64,000 nucleotides of DNA from Candidatus Wallbacteria bacterium (GTDB taxonomy: Bacteria; Muiribacteriota; UBA6191; JACPRK01): the NCBI GenBank assembly GCA_016213845.1, contig JACQZN010000049.1:46150-110149 (forward strand). Reading direction: 5' to 3'. The first letter of the stretch is position 1. Each line of letters starts with the position of its first letter. The notes beneath the pieces are model-generated. The model was not told where the DNA came from. It was given only the letters and a program-made list of their open reading frames with translations, and made no database searches. Position numbers and translations under genes: made by a program. Below are positions 35,783 to 43,993 of this stretch, piece after piece.

Positions 35783-36403
35783 TCAGCGCACGCGGCGGGC
35801 GATGAAGTCGAGGATAGGGGGCAGCAACGAGGCAGGGATTCCCCAGAGGCTCAGGCCGAGCAGAGTGCTGAGGGGTTGCCAGTTGCAGGGCCGGTCCATG
35901 CCGGTGTGGTGGAAGGCGAGCGTTGCGGAGAACATGATGTTGACGACGCAGAGGGCGGCTTCCACGAAGAGGATCGTCGCGGCCAGCCGGCTCGCGAAGC
36001 GCTCCAAGCGGCAATGGACGCGACGCCAGGCGAGCGCGAAGTAGGTCGTCAAGGGAAGCACGGCCAGCATGGCATGGGGAGCCAACAGGATGCGGTGCAT
36101 CAGGTGGGCGGCCGGATGCTCGTCCATCAAGTGGGTTTCGGGAGCCCCGGTGAACATGAAGACGGAGTTCGCGTTGGTGGTGCCCTCCGGCAGCGTGAAG
36201 GCCTCTAACATCTGGGCGTGGGCGTAGAGCAGATAGCCGAAGGCGGTACCGAACAGCACGACAAACGCCACGTCCAGCGGCCGTTCGACCGAGACGGCCG
36301 CTGCCCCGCGGAAGCTCCGAAGTGTCGGGCGCACGGCCCGGCCCCGTCGTTCGTTCGCCCCCGTGACCACGTTGGGTTCCGTCCGGCTGGTTCGTCGCAG
36401 CAT
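35783..36403 (-). CDS. Four-helix membrane protein of unknown function
   Basis: 206 residues. The ATG at 36403 has GGAGG upstream; a longer frame exists but no better start. About four transmembrane segments: VAFVVLFGTAFGYLLYA near residue 45, 'LLAPHAMLAVLPLTTYFAL', 'LAATILFVEAALCVVNIMF', 'LLGLSLWGIPASLLPPIL'. There are a Cys-Asn pair and several His (AHLMH, FHH) in the loops. I do not recognise a family. It lies inside a segment flanked by duplicated kinase 3'-end sequence. Confidence 0.6.
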   Translation of the reverse strand: MLRRTSRTEPNVVTGANERRGRAVRPTLRSFRGAAAVSVERPLDVAFVVLFGTAFGYLLYAHAQMLEAFTLPEGTTNANSVFMFTGAPETHLMDEHPAAHLMHRILLAPHAMLAVLPLTTYFALAWRRVHCRLERFASRLAATILFVEAALCVVNIMFSATLAFHHTGMDRPCNWQPLSTLLGLSLWGIPASLLPPILDFIARRVR

Positions 36404-36696
36404 CTTGCTCGCCTCCGCTTCGTCAACTCGCGGAGAGTCTGACCCGCGCCGCCCGCCAGGTGTTCCACGCATCGAGCCGCACGCACGGGTCGCCCCGCCC
36501 CTCTCCTACCTGCCCTCCCGACGTCTCCCACGACGCGCCCACGACCGCGGCCCGGAGCAGAAGCCTCAGTTTGAATCTCTTGTCCCCGGACTAGAAAGCG
36601 GCGAACCACAAAGTCGCCAAGGCCCCGAGAGGACGTGCCAAGAGCCTGTACTCCTCGGGAACTTTCCTCTGGGTCCCGGCCCCGAAGAGCCTCTCC

Positions 36697-37104
36697 TCAT
36701 CCGTTGCCCTGCTCCGCGGGCACCTGCGCCAGGGTCACGACGTTGCCGGCGGGATCGCGCACGCCCAGCTCCTCGGCGCCGTAGAAGGTGCGGCGGCGTT
36801 CGAAGACGATGGGGGCGCCCTGGACGCGGCCCGTGGCCTCGTCGAGATCGCTCACTTCGACGTAGAGCGCAACTCGGGAGGGCTCCGCGGCGAGCGCGGG
36901 GACGTCCAGGCCGATGCTCCCGCGGCTCTGGAACATGAGCTCGACACCCCCTTGAATCAGGATCGCGAAACCGATCGCGTCTCCGTGCGGCACCTCGACG
37001 GTCTTCTCGAAGCCGAGACCTTGCCAGAAGGCGACGGCAGGCTCGACGGCGTCGACAAACATGACAGGCGTGGCCTTGCGGACGGTGAATTTCGTTGACA
37101 TCAT
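36697..37104 (-). CDS. VOC family (glyoxalase/bleomycin resistance-fold) protein
   Basis: 135 residues, one VOC domain made of two beta-alpha-beta-beta-beta units: 'ATPVMFVDAVEPAVAFWQGLGFEKTVEV' and 'VALYVEVSDLDEATGRV', ending 'VRDPAGNVVTLAQVP'. Metal ligands are not clear, because the usual first His/Glu positions are replaced, so the activity is uncertain. Its start is divergent from the Cdd1-PadR operon across an 84-base region with a long palindrome. It is likely controlled by the PadR regulator. Confidence 0.85.
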   Translation of the reverse strand: MMSTKFTVRKATPVMFVDAVEPAVAFWQGLGFEKTVEVPHGDAIGFAILIQGGVELMFQSRGSIGLDVPALAAEPSRVALYVEVSDLDEATGRVQGAPIVFERRRTFYGAEELGVRDPAGNVVTLAQVPAEQGNG

Positions 37105-37111
37105 CGCTCCT

Positions 37112-37151
37112 GTAGTCTAAATTGGATTAGCTGTCGTCTCGTTTAGACTAC
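37112..37151. promoter_or_regulatory. Long palindromic operator between VOC and Cdd1-PadR genes
   Basis: Perfect inverted repeat, GTAGTCTAAA at 37112-37121 and TTTAGACTAC at 37142-37151, with a 20-base AT-richer spacer. It lies between the divergent VOC gene and the Cdd1/PadR operon. On the right-hand side a possible TAGACT -10 box overlaps the right arm. The geometry suits a dimeric winged-helix regulator such as the PadR protein encoded next to it. Confidence 0.7.
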
Positions 37152-37188
37152 CAGAAGGAGCGGCGGCGGTCAAGAGGAGAGCGCACGG

Positions 37189-37461
37189 ATGGACTCGAGA
37201 GAGCTTGGGGAGCTGAAATCGGTGGGCAAGGCGACGCTGGGCGACCTGCGGCGGCTCGGCGTCACGACGGTGAACGAGCTGGCGCGACGGGACCCCAAGG
37301 AGATGTACGACGAGCTCTGCCGGCTCACCGGCGTGCGTCATGATCCCTGTTGCGAGGACGTCTTCGCCTGCGCGGTGGCCCAGGCCAGGGACCCGGAGCT
37401 GCCCGAGGAGCAGCGCGACTGGTGGTTCTGGTCGCGGCAGCGCAGGACCGCCACACGATGA
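37189..37461 (+). CDS. Cdd1-like helix-hairpin-helix protein
   Basis: 90 residues. 'LKSVGKATLGDLRRLGVTTVNELARRDPKEMYDELCRLTG' is a helix-hairpin-helix type repeat, and RHDPCCEDVFACAVAQA matches the family first described from the Clostridioides pathogenicity locus (Cdd1, PF11731). It ends WWFWSRQRRTATR. Small proteins of this family occur in many bacteria and are thought to bind DNA; their role is not known. GAGGAG lies upstream of the ATG. It overlaps the padR start by ATGA, so the two are coupled. Confidence 0.78.
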   Translation: MDSRELGELKSVGKATLGDLRRLGVTTVNELARRDPKEMYDELCRLTGVRHDPCCEDVFACAVAQARDPELPEEQRDWWFWSRQRRTATR

Positions 37462-38087
37462 CTCGGCCCGAGACGGCCCGGCTGACGACGCCGGATCTGG
37501 TCGTCCTGAGCTTGCTGCTGGAGCGGCCGATGCACGGCTACGAGATGGTGCGCGAGCTGGAGCGGCGCGAGGTCGAGGACTGGGCGGGCATCTCGCGGGC
37601 ACAGGTCTACTACTCGCTCGCCAAGCTCGCACGCCTGCAGCTGCTCCACCCGTCCGAGCCGCCCCTGCCGGCCACCGTTTCCGGGTCGCGAAAGGGTCGT
37701 GGACCGCGCCCCGCGCCGCCGGTCCCTGCAGGCCCCGACCGTATCGTCTACTCCCCGGCCGCCTCGGCGCGCCGCGCGCTGGCCCGGGCCCTCGCGGCCG
37801 AGGACTGGTCGCTCCAACGCCCGCCGCCGCCCTTTCTCACCTGGCTCTGCCTTTCGCTCCACGCGACTCCCGCCACCGTCCGCGCGCAGATCGCACGCCG
37901 CCGCCGCTTCCTCGCCGCCCAGATCGCAAAGGAAGAGAAGACCCTGCTCGACATCCGCCGCGACAAGGGCCCCCTCATCCCGATCGCGCTCGCCGTCGTC
38001 GAGCTCGCGATCCGTCAGTTCCAGCTCGAACTCAGCTGGCTCACCGCCCTCCCCGAGCGTCTCAGGCCGTCTCGCGGAGGGCCCTGA
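37458..38087 (+). CDS. PadR family transcriptional regulator
   Basis: 209 residues from the ATG that overlaps the Cdd1-like stop (ATGA). The N-terminal winged helix (about 12-60, LLERPMHGYEMVREL, 'WAGISRAQVYYSLAKLARLQLL') is of PadR type. The C-terminal half is the PadR_C-like helical dimerisation domain, rich in Arg. The region between them is Pro/Arg-rich. It probably represses its own operon and the divergent VOC gene through the palindrome at 37112-37151 (inference). Confidence 0.88.
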   Translation: MTRPETARLTTPDLVVLSLLLERPMHGYEMVRELERREVEDWAGISRAQVYYSLAKLARLQLLHPSEPPLPATVSGSRKGRGPRPAPPVPAGPDRIVYSPAASARRALARALAAEDWSLQRPPPPFLTWLCLSLHATPATVRAQIARRRRFLAAQIAKEEKTLLDIRRDKGPLIPIALAVVELAIRQFQLELSWLTALPERLRPSRGGP

Positions 38088-38167
38088 TACTGCCGAGGGG
38101 AGCCAGGTGGGGAAGGCGTTCGACTTGACGGAAACGTTGGGCATTCGGGTTACGGCCAAGCGAGCTG

Positions 38168-38248
38168 CACTCCGGGCCATCTGTACCCTTTCTCACGCTC
38201 GAGAAAGTGCGCCAAGTCCTTCGCAGCGGCCGGCCGTGATACGGCCGC
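38168..38248 (+). pseudogene. Relic of the 3' end of a hybrid histidine kinase
   Basis: In frame, 38198-38239 reads LEKVRQVLRSGRP followed by TGA; the active kinase at 33659 ends [13 protein letters not shown]. The sequence after the stop also matches (ACGGCCGCTGG in both). Upstream of this, 38169-38197 resembles positions near 35483-35515 of the kinase, joined with an internal deletion of about 170 bases and a frame disturbance. It is therefore a degraded copy, not a gene. Confidence 0.75.
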
Positions 38249-38346
38249 TGGACACGCAGTCGATAAACCCGGTACAGGTAGACGCCACGAGGTTTCCGCG
38301 GAGGTCCCGGTAGAGCTGGGCGCCTCGGGGTTTCTGGCGGGCGGGC

Positions 38347-39270
38347 TCAGGGGTCGACGACATGCCGACGCAGGAAGGACGCGATGGCGGCGTCATAGCG
38401 CGGCCGGTCCGCATCGATGGCCTGGGCGTGACCAGCGCCGGGGACGAAGAGCGTCTCGACGGGGCCGGCGGTCAGGGCGGCGAGCCGGCGAGAGTGAGAC
38501 GGGGGGATGCGCTTGTCGGCCTCACCGTGGATGAGCAAGAGCGGGCACCGGATGCGGCGCACGTGGTCGGAGGCGCGCATCCGGTCGAGGTCGAAGCCGC
38601 CCAGGCGCTCGGCCAGCCGGATCGCAAGCGAGGGCCAGAAGACTGGAAAGCCCGGATTGCGCCGGCTGTAATCGAGGACCGTCTCCCGCAGGTCCGACGA
38701 GGGCGAATCGGCGATGACCGCGCAGAAGAGGCTAGTCTCGGCCTGCGTCGCCAGCGCGATCATCGCGCCCATCGACACGCCGAAGACTACCAGCCTCCTG
38801 GGGTCGTGACCGCGGGCCAGCAGCCAGCGCGCGGCCAGCGCCGCATCCTCCGACTCGCGCACTCCCATCGTGAAGTGGCTACCGCCGCTCTGGCCGTGGT
38901 GCCGCAGGTCGAACAGCGCCAGCGAGAAGCCGAGCCCCGAGAAGAGGCGCGTCAGCTGGAGCACGGAGACACGGTTCTCCTGGTGGCCGTGAATCAAGAG
39001 CGCGGCCTTCCCGCCGCGTGCAGCGCCGACGGGCGCGTACCAGCCCTTCAACTCGACCCCGTCGGTTGCCCGCAGCGTCACGTCCTCGTAGACCAGCCCG
39101 GCGTCGGCCGGCGTGAGGTAGCCGAACCGTCCGGCCGAGCCGAGGAGCGAGCGCCTCTCGGGATAGAGGAGACGGTCTGCGTGCGCCACCGTCGAGTAGG
39201 CAACGAGCAGCGCGGCCGTGACCATCGCCAGCGCCCCCACCAGCGCCGCGGCGCGCGTCCGCCGAGTCAT
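38347..39270 (-). CDS. Alpha/beta hydrolase, membrane-anchored or exported
   Basis: 307 residues from the ATG at 39270, which overlaps the previous HAD stop (ATGA); longer in-frame starts lie inside the HAD gene. A hydrophobic N-terminal segment (about 5-30) anchors or exports the protein. The alpha/beta-hydrolase core has LIHGHQENR (oxyanion region), VFGVSMGAM (nucleophile Ser elbow), an Asp-containing strand LLLIHGEADKRIPPSHS, and the His in GAGHAQAID. It resembles BAAT/serine aminopeptidase-like family members. The substrate is unknown. Confidence 0.85.
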   Translation of the reverse strand: MTRRTRAAALVGALAMVTAALLVAYSTVAHADRLLYPERRSLLGSAGRFGYLTPADAGLVYEDVTLRATDGVELKGWYAPVGAARGGKAALLIHGHQENRVSVLQLTRLFSGLGFSLALFDLRHHGQSGGSHFTMGVRESEDAALAARWLLARGHDPRRLVVFGVSMGAMIALATQAETSLFCAVIADSPSSDLRETVLDYSRRNPGFPVFWPSLAIRLAERLGGFDLDRMRASDHVRRIRCPLLLIHGEADKRIPPSHSRRLAALTAGPVETLFVPGAGHAQAIDADRPRYDAAIASFLRRHVVDP

Positions 39271-39974
39271 CGCCCCTGGACGTGCGTCCCGTTTAGGAGA
39301 ACGCGCAGGACCCCGGCCGTGTCCGACAGATCGTCGAAGAGCCAATCCGGCGTGTGCCCGGCCAGCTCCGCACAGGAGTGCGGCCCGGTGGCAACGGCGA
39401 GGACACGCGCACCGATGGCCCGGGCGCAGGAGATGTCCCTGGGGGTGTCACCGACGACGACGGTGTCGGCCGCTGTCACCCCGGCGCCGCAACGCTCCCG
39501 GGCCCGACCGAGGGCGACGCGCGCGATCTCGTCGCGGTCTTCGGAGTCGGAGGCGTACCCACCGAACTCGAAGTAGCGATCGAGTCCGAAGCGACCGAGC
39601 TTCAGCCGGGCGCCCCGCTCTATGTTGCCGGTCAGGAGTCCCAGCACCACGTCATCCCGGCCCGAGAGGGACTGAAGGAGCGGCTCGACCCCGGGCAGCA
39701 CGAGAGCCTTGGGGGAAGTTTCGATCTCGCCTCTCAGGTGGGTCACGTAGCGCTCCAGGATGCTTTCGACCTCCCCGTCCGCTCCATGCCGTCCGAGCTT
39801 CACACGGAAGATGTCCCGAACGATGGCTGGATCGGTGCGGCCAGCATAGGTGACTTCGGCCATCACCTCCGGCACCTGGTGAAGCTCGCGGAAGGCTGTC
39901 CCGAGCGCGCGGGCGCCCGCGCCACCGGAGAGCATCAAGGTTCCGTCGATATCGAAGAGGACAATCCGGGTCAT
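39267..39974 (-). CDS. HAD-superfamily hydrolase (phosphoglycolate phosphatase-like)
   Basis: 235 residues from the ATG at 39974, sharing one base with the stop of the transporter gene. HAD motifs: VLFDIDGTLM (motif I, DxDGT), GLLTGN (motif II Thr), and VVGDTPRDISCA (motif IV). The cap is helical, as in GPH-type subclass I hydrolases. It likely dephosphorylates a small sugar or phosphoester; the context with a sugar transporter is suggestive only. Confidence 0.87.
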   Translation of the reverse strand: MTRIVLFDIDGTLMLSGGAGARALGTAFRELHQVPEVMAEVTYAGRTDPAIVRDIFRVKLGRHGADGEVESILERYVTHLRGEIETSPKALVLPGVEPLLQSLSGRDDVVLGLLTGNIERGARLKLGRFGLDRYFEFGGYASDSEDRDEIARVALGRARERCGAGVTAADTVVVGDTPRDISCARAIGARVLAVATGPHSCAELAGHTPDWLFDDLSDTAGVLRVLLNGTHVQGR

Positions 39975-42412
39975 CAGTACTCCCAATCGCTCCGAAGATA
40001 CCGGTACTGCACGAAGCTGACGCCGACCAGCACGAAGAAGAGCATCAGCGCCATCGCGCTCGAATGCCCGAAGTCGAGGTCACGGAAGGCGCGCGTGTAC
40101 ATCTGGTGGACCAGCACGCTCGAGGAGCCGGCCGGTCCGCCGTCGGTGAGCATCAGCACCTGCGCGAAGACTTGAAAGCTGTCGATGGCGCCCGTGATGG
40201 CCAGGAAGAGCGTGGTCGGCTTCACGAGCGGGAGCGTGACGTGCCACCACCTCTGGAACGGACCGGCGCCGTCGGACTTGGCGGCCTCGAAGAGCTCTGC
40301 CGGGATCGCCTCCATCGCGGCAAGGTAGATGAGCAGCGCGCCGCCCGGCCCCTTCAACACGGTCGAAAGGGCAATGCTGAAGAGCGAGAGCTCCGTCGAC
40401 GTCAGCCACCGGATCGGCTGCTTCGGGTGCCAGGCCCAGTCGATGCCCAGTGTCAGCCATCCGATGCCGGCCATGGCAGCACCAGCCGCCAGGACGCCAG
40501 CCAGCCTCGGAGCGCGCAAGAGATCCCTTGCCGCCAGGCACGCGAAGACCGTCACGTAGAGCGCCGCCAGCGCAAAACCTGGGCGGGCGATGAGCGGCGT
40601 CAGGTTCGCCAGAAGCTGATAGACCGGCGCGAAGAGCGGCGTCGCCAGCAGGTTGTTGAGCAGGCCGAACGAATCGTCGTAGAGCCACCGCCAGACCATC
40701 GCCAGCACGACCACCGAGGCGACCCCCGGCAGGTAGAACGCGGCTCGGAAGAAGTTGCGCGCCCCGGAGGCGAGCGGATACAGCAGGCTGGCGAGCACGA
40801 GCCCGAGCGCGATCTGGGCGGGTACGACGAACGCGGTGTAGAGCAGCGTGTTGCCGACGGCGACATGGAACTCGCGGCTGGCCAGGACCTGGCGGAAGTT
40901 CTCGAGACCGACGAAGCCCTCGAAAGTGCCGGCGCCGGGCCAGTAGTCCTGGAAGGCCAGGAGAAGCGCCCGCGCGACGGGCCAGGCCGTGAAGGCAGCG
41001 AAGACGAGCGCCGACGGCAAGAGAAATCCGTAGGCCGAGACGTCGCCCAGCTGCCTGCGCAAGCGGGTCAGGACCAGGCCGCCGCCCCCGACCAGCATCA
41101 GCAGCAGGCCGAACAGCACTCCGCGGAATCGGGCGGCCTCGCGTTCGACGTGTCCCCGGGTAGGCGGAGGCCGAGTTTCGGACTCGACAGCTCCGCCAAG
41201 TCGTTTGGCCTCGGAGGCGAGCTCCGCCAGCGTCTGGCCCGCGGACGCCTTGCCCAGGAGCACCAGCTGCACGGCGCTCTTGATTCGGGCGTCCAGCTGC
41301 CCCCACCTCGGGTGGACAGGAAGCGGAAATCCGCCGCTGACGATGGCCTGCGCCCGGCGCATCCCAGGTTCCGAAGCATAGAGCTCGCCGGCCGAGCGGC
41401 GGGTCGGAAACTGCCCGTAGGTCGCAAGCAGCCGCTGGTTGACGCCGCTGGTGAGAAACCTCGCCAGCTCGTGGCAGAGCCGCCGCTTGGCCAGGTCCGA
41501 CTGTCGGAAGACGTAGTAACCGCTGGTGGCGACGGGCGATCGGCCCCGGCGGCCGGCGACTCCCGGGTAGCCCATCACGGCGTACGGAAAGGGCTTCTTA
41601 CGCTCGAGCGCCTTGAGCGCCCATAGACCGAACGGCGCGCAGGCCACGCTTCGCCGCTCGCTGAAGGCCTGCCAGAGGTCCTTGTCCTCCATTCCGCCGG
41701 CGTTCGGGGGGGAGACGCGGTGCACGTTCACCAGGTCGATAAGCCTGCCGAGCGAGGCAGCCGCCTGGGGTGAATCCAGGCCGGGCTCACCGGGCCCGGG
41801 CAGCGGCCGGGCGCCGTCCAGGCAGAGCAGGAGAACACTCACGAAGCCGAAGCCGTGCACCGGAGAACCCGCGCCCTCGGGCTTGGTGAGCCGCCGGGCG
41901 GCCTCGAGGAACTCTTCCCAGGTCCAGGAGCCGTCCTCGGGCAGTTGCACGCCGGCCGCTGAGGCCAGCTCCAGGTTGACGTAGAGCAAGTCGCCGACGG
42001 AGCACCAGGGCCAACCCCACGTCCGCCCGCCGAAGCGGAACGACTCGAGGGTCCCCGGGAGGTAGTCCTGGCGGTCGGAGCGCGTCAGGAAGTCGTCGGT
42101 GGGATCGAGGACGCCCTGCTGGACCATCTTCACCGGAAGCGCTCCGCTGGTGAGGTCGGGCGGTGATCCCGAGTAGACGGCGATCTTGAGCTTGTCCCCC
42201 CCGTTTTGCCAGGAGAGCTCCGTCAGCCGGACGCGGACGCCCGGGTGGTCGGTCTCGAAGCGGGCGCACAGGGAGCGGAGCCAGCTGAAGCGGTCATAGG
42301 GATCGGCCGGGTCGGGGATGCGTGGGAACTCCCAGACGTCGATGTCGATCGCCCTCGCATCGGAGGCGCCCAGGAGCGCTGCCAGGAGACAAGCTATTGC
42401 TAGCAGGCGCAA
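39974..42412 (-). CDS. Fused sugar-binding protein and ABC permease (MalE-MalF type)
   Basis: 812 residues from a TTG at 42412. Signal peptide (about 1-22, ending ASDARA). Residues 22-420 are a family 1 extracellular solute-binding domain ('LCARFETDHPGVRVRLTEL', 'SGSPPDLTSGALPVKMVQQG', 'SWTWEEFLEAARRLTKPEG'). Residues 440-812 are a MalF-like permease, with about six helices and an EAA loop EAIPAELFEAAKSDGAGPFQRWWHVTLP. Such single-chain fusions are uncommon. No MalG-type permease or ATPase is in the window. It is followed by HAD and hydrolase genes in an operon. The substrate is probably a carbohydrate, by family. Confidence 0.85.
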   Translation of the reverse strand: MRLLAIACLLAALLGASDARAIDIDVWEFPRIPDPADPYDRFSWLRSLCARFETDHPGVRVRLTELSWQNGGDKLKIAVYSGSPPDLTSGALPVKMVQQGVLDPTDDFLTRSDRQDYLPGTLESFRFGGRTWGWPWCSVGDLLYVNLELASAAGVQLPEDGSWTWEEFLEAARRLTKPEGAGSPVHGFGFVSVLLLCLDGARPLPGPGEPGLDSPQAAASLGRLIDLVNVHRVSPPNAGGMEDKDLWQAFSERRSVACAPFGLWALKALERKKPFPYAVMGYPGVAGRRGRSPVATSGYYVFRQSDLAKRRLCHELARFLTSGVNQRLLATYGQFPTRRSAGELYASEPGMRRAQAIVSGGFPLPVHPRWGQLDARIKSAVQLVLLGKASAGQTLAELASEAKRLGGAVESETRPPPTRGHVEREAARFRGVLFGLLLMLVGGGGLVLTRLRRQLGDVSAYGFLLPSALVFAAFTAWPVARALLLAFQDYWPGAGTFEGFVGLENFRQVLASREFHVAVGNTLLYTAFVVPAQIALGLVLASLLYPLASGARNFFRAAFYLPGVASVVVLAMVWRWLYDDSFGLLNNLLATPLFAPVYQLLANLTPLIARPGFALAALYVTVFACLAARDLLRAPRLAGVLAAGAAMAGIGWLTLGIDWAWHPKQPIRWLTSTELSLFSIALSTVLKGPGGALLIYLAAMEAIPAELFEAAKSDGAGPFQRWWHVTLPLVKPTTLFLAITGAIDSFQVFAQVLMLTDGGPAGSSSVLVHQMYTRAFRDLDFGHSSAMALMLFFVLVGVSFVQYRYLRSDWEY

Positions 42413-42418
42413 CTGGGA

Positions 42419-42709
42419 TCACTCGTCGGTGCCTTCGGGCAGGAAATCGGTCAGGCCGGCCTCGCGGGAGATCTGCTGGATCTTGCCCTCGGCCTCGTCG
42501 AGCTTCTTCTTGCAGAGCCTGGAGAGGCCGATGCCCCTCTCGTAGGAGGCCACGGCCTGATCGAGCGTGAGGTCGCCTCGCTCCATCTGGGCGGCCAGCT
42601 GCTCCAGCTCGCGCAGGGCCTCCTCGAACTGCTTCTCGGGCTCCTGGGGTGGCTCGGTGGCCTTGATTCGCTTCTTGGCCGGCTTCTCCGGCGTGGCGTT
42701 TTCGTCCAT
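42419..42709 (-). CDS. xseB: Exodeoxyribonuclease VII small subunit
   Basis: 96 residues. The core FEEALRELEQLAAQMERGDLTLDQAVASYERGIGL is a typical XseB pattern, preceded by a ~25-residue Lys/Pro-rich tail. It forms the small subunit coating the coiled-coil of XseA in exonuclease VII. It follows xseA by six bases on the same strand and precedes the transporter gene by six. Confidence 0.93.
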   Translation of the reverse strand: MDENATPEKPAKKRIKATEPPQEPEKQFEEALRELEQLAAQMERGDLTLDQAVASYERGIGLSRLCKKKLDEAEGKIQQISREAGLTDFLPEGTDE

Positions 42710-42715
42710 CGCGTT

Positions 42716-43993
42716 TCAGACCAGGGGCAACCGCCCCTGCTCTCCTTTCCCGGGGGTCTCCCGAAAGACGTCGGTCACCTGGCAGGCGATCGCCCCCAGG
42801 GCCATCCGCACGCGGACCAGCTCGCCCGGGACCAGCGCTGTGGCGTCCGTCAGCGGCTGGGCCTCGTCCACGCGCGTCACGATGCAGTAGCCCCGCTGCA
42901 TCGTCCTCAGAGGACTCACCGGCTCCAGCCGGTTGATTGCTGCGACGAAGGCCGCCTGTTTGAGCGCCAGCCCTCGCCGGGCCGAGTTCGCCATCCGCCC
43001 GAGCAGCTCGTCGATCCGCATCTGGTGGGCCTGGATCCGCTCGAGCGGACGCCGGAAGAGCGACCTGCCGGAGAGCGCTTCCGTGCGATCGCGCAGCCAC
43101 TCGAGCTTGCGTCCGACCGCCCGCTCGAGCCTGCGGTCCAGTTCGGCCACTCGCCGGACGAGTTCGCTGCGGTCGGGCACCGCCATCTCGGCGGCAGCCG
43201 AGGGGGTGGGCGCGCGCACGTCGGCGACGAAGTCGGCGATGGTGAAGTCGATCTCGTGTCCGACCGCGCTGATGATCGGGATCGCCGACGCCGCGATCGC
43301 ACGCGCAACGGCCTCCTCGTTGAAGGCCCAGAGGTCCTCCAGAGAGCCGCCGCCGCGCCCGACGATCAGGACGTCGAAGCCGCCGATTTCGTTCAGGTAC
43401 CGTATGGCGCCGGCGATTTCGGCTGCAGAGCCTTCCCCTTGCACCTTGCACGGACAGAGCGTCACCGAGACGTTGGGGTACCGGCGCCGAAGGACCTTCA
43501 GGATGTCCCGTATCGCCGCGCCCGTGGGGGAAGTGACGACACCGATGGCGCGCGGTATGTACGGGAGCTTGCGCTTGCGGGCGGCGTCGAACAGCCCCTC
43601 AGTCTGGAGTTTCTTCTTCAGTTGCTCGAACGCCAGCTGCAGGGCGCCCATGCCGGTAGGCAGCATCCGCAAGACCTTGAGCTGGTACTCACCGCGGGGC
43701 GGATAGACCGTCACGTCGCCGTAAGCGCGGACGGCCATGCCGTTCTCGGGGGCGAACTGCAGGGCGGCGGCGCTTCCGCGGAACATCACGCCGCGAATGG
43801 AGGCCTCTTCGTCCTTCATAGAGAAGTAGATGTGGCCGCTTGCAGGACGGGACAGATTGGAGAGCTCGCCCTCGATCCAGACGCCGGAGAAGCGCTTCTC
43901 GAGGCTGTCCTTGATCTGGCGGGTCAGCTCGCCGACTCGGAGCGCCTTGGGTTCGGTGCCGGGCTCGCGGGGGTCGTTACCGGGCTGGGGCAT
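42716..43993 (-). CDS. xseA: Exodeoxyribonuclease VII large subunit
   Basis: 425 residues from the ATG at 43993, with AAGGAGGAG just upstream. OB-fold N-terminus (about 15-110: VGELTRQIKDSLE, VWIEGELSNLSRPASGH). The catalytic core has VVTSPTGAAIRDI, LIVGRGGGSLEDLWAFNEE and PIISAVGHEIDFTIADFVAD. A long helical C-terminal region follows. It makes single-strand exonuclease VII with XseB. Overlaps the 3' end of the PAP2 gene by 17 bases. Confidence 0.95.
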   Translation of the reverse strand: MPQPGNDPREPGTEPKALRVGELTRQIKDSLEKRFSGVWIEGELSNLSRPASGHIYFSMKDEEASIRGVMFRGSAAALQFAPENGMAVRAYGDVTVYPPRGEYQLKVLRMLPTGMGALQLAFEQLKKKLQTEGLFDAARKRKLPYIPRAIGVVTSPTGAAIRDILKVLRRRYPNVSVTLCPCKVQGEGSAAEIAGAIRYLNEIGGFDVLIVGRGGGSLEDLWAFNEEAVARAIAASAIPIISAVGHEIDFTIADFVADVRAPTPSAAAEMAVPDRSELVRRVAELDRRLERAVGRKLEWLRDRTEALSGRSLFRRPLERIQAHQMRIDELLGRMANSARRGLALKQAAFVAAINRLEPVSPLRTMQRGYCIVTRVDEAQPLTDATALVPGELVRVRMALGAIACQVTDVFRETPGKGEQGRLPLV

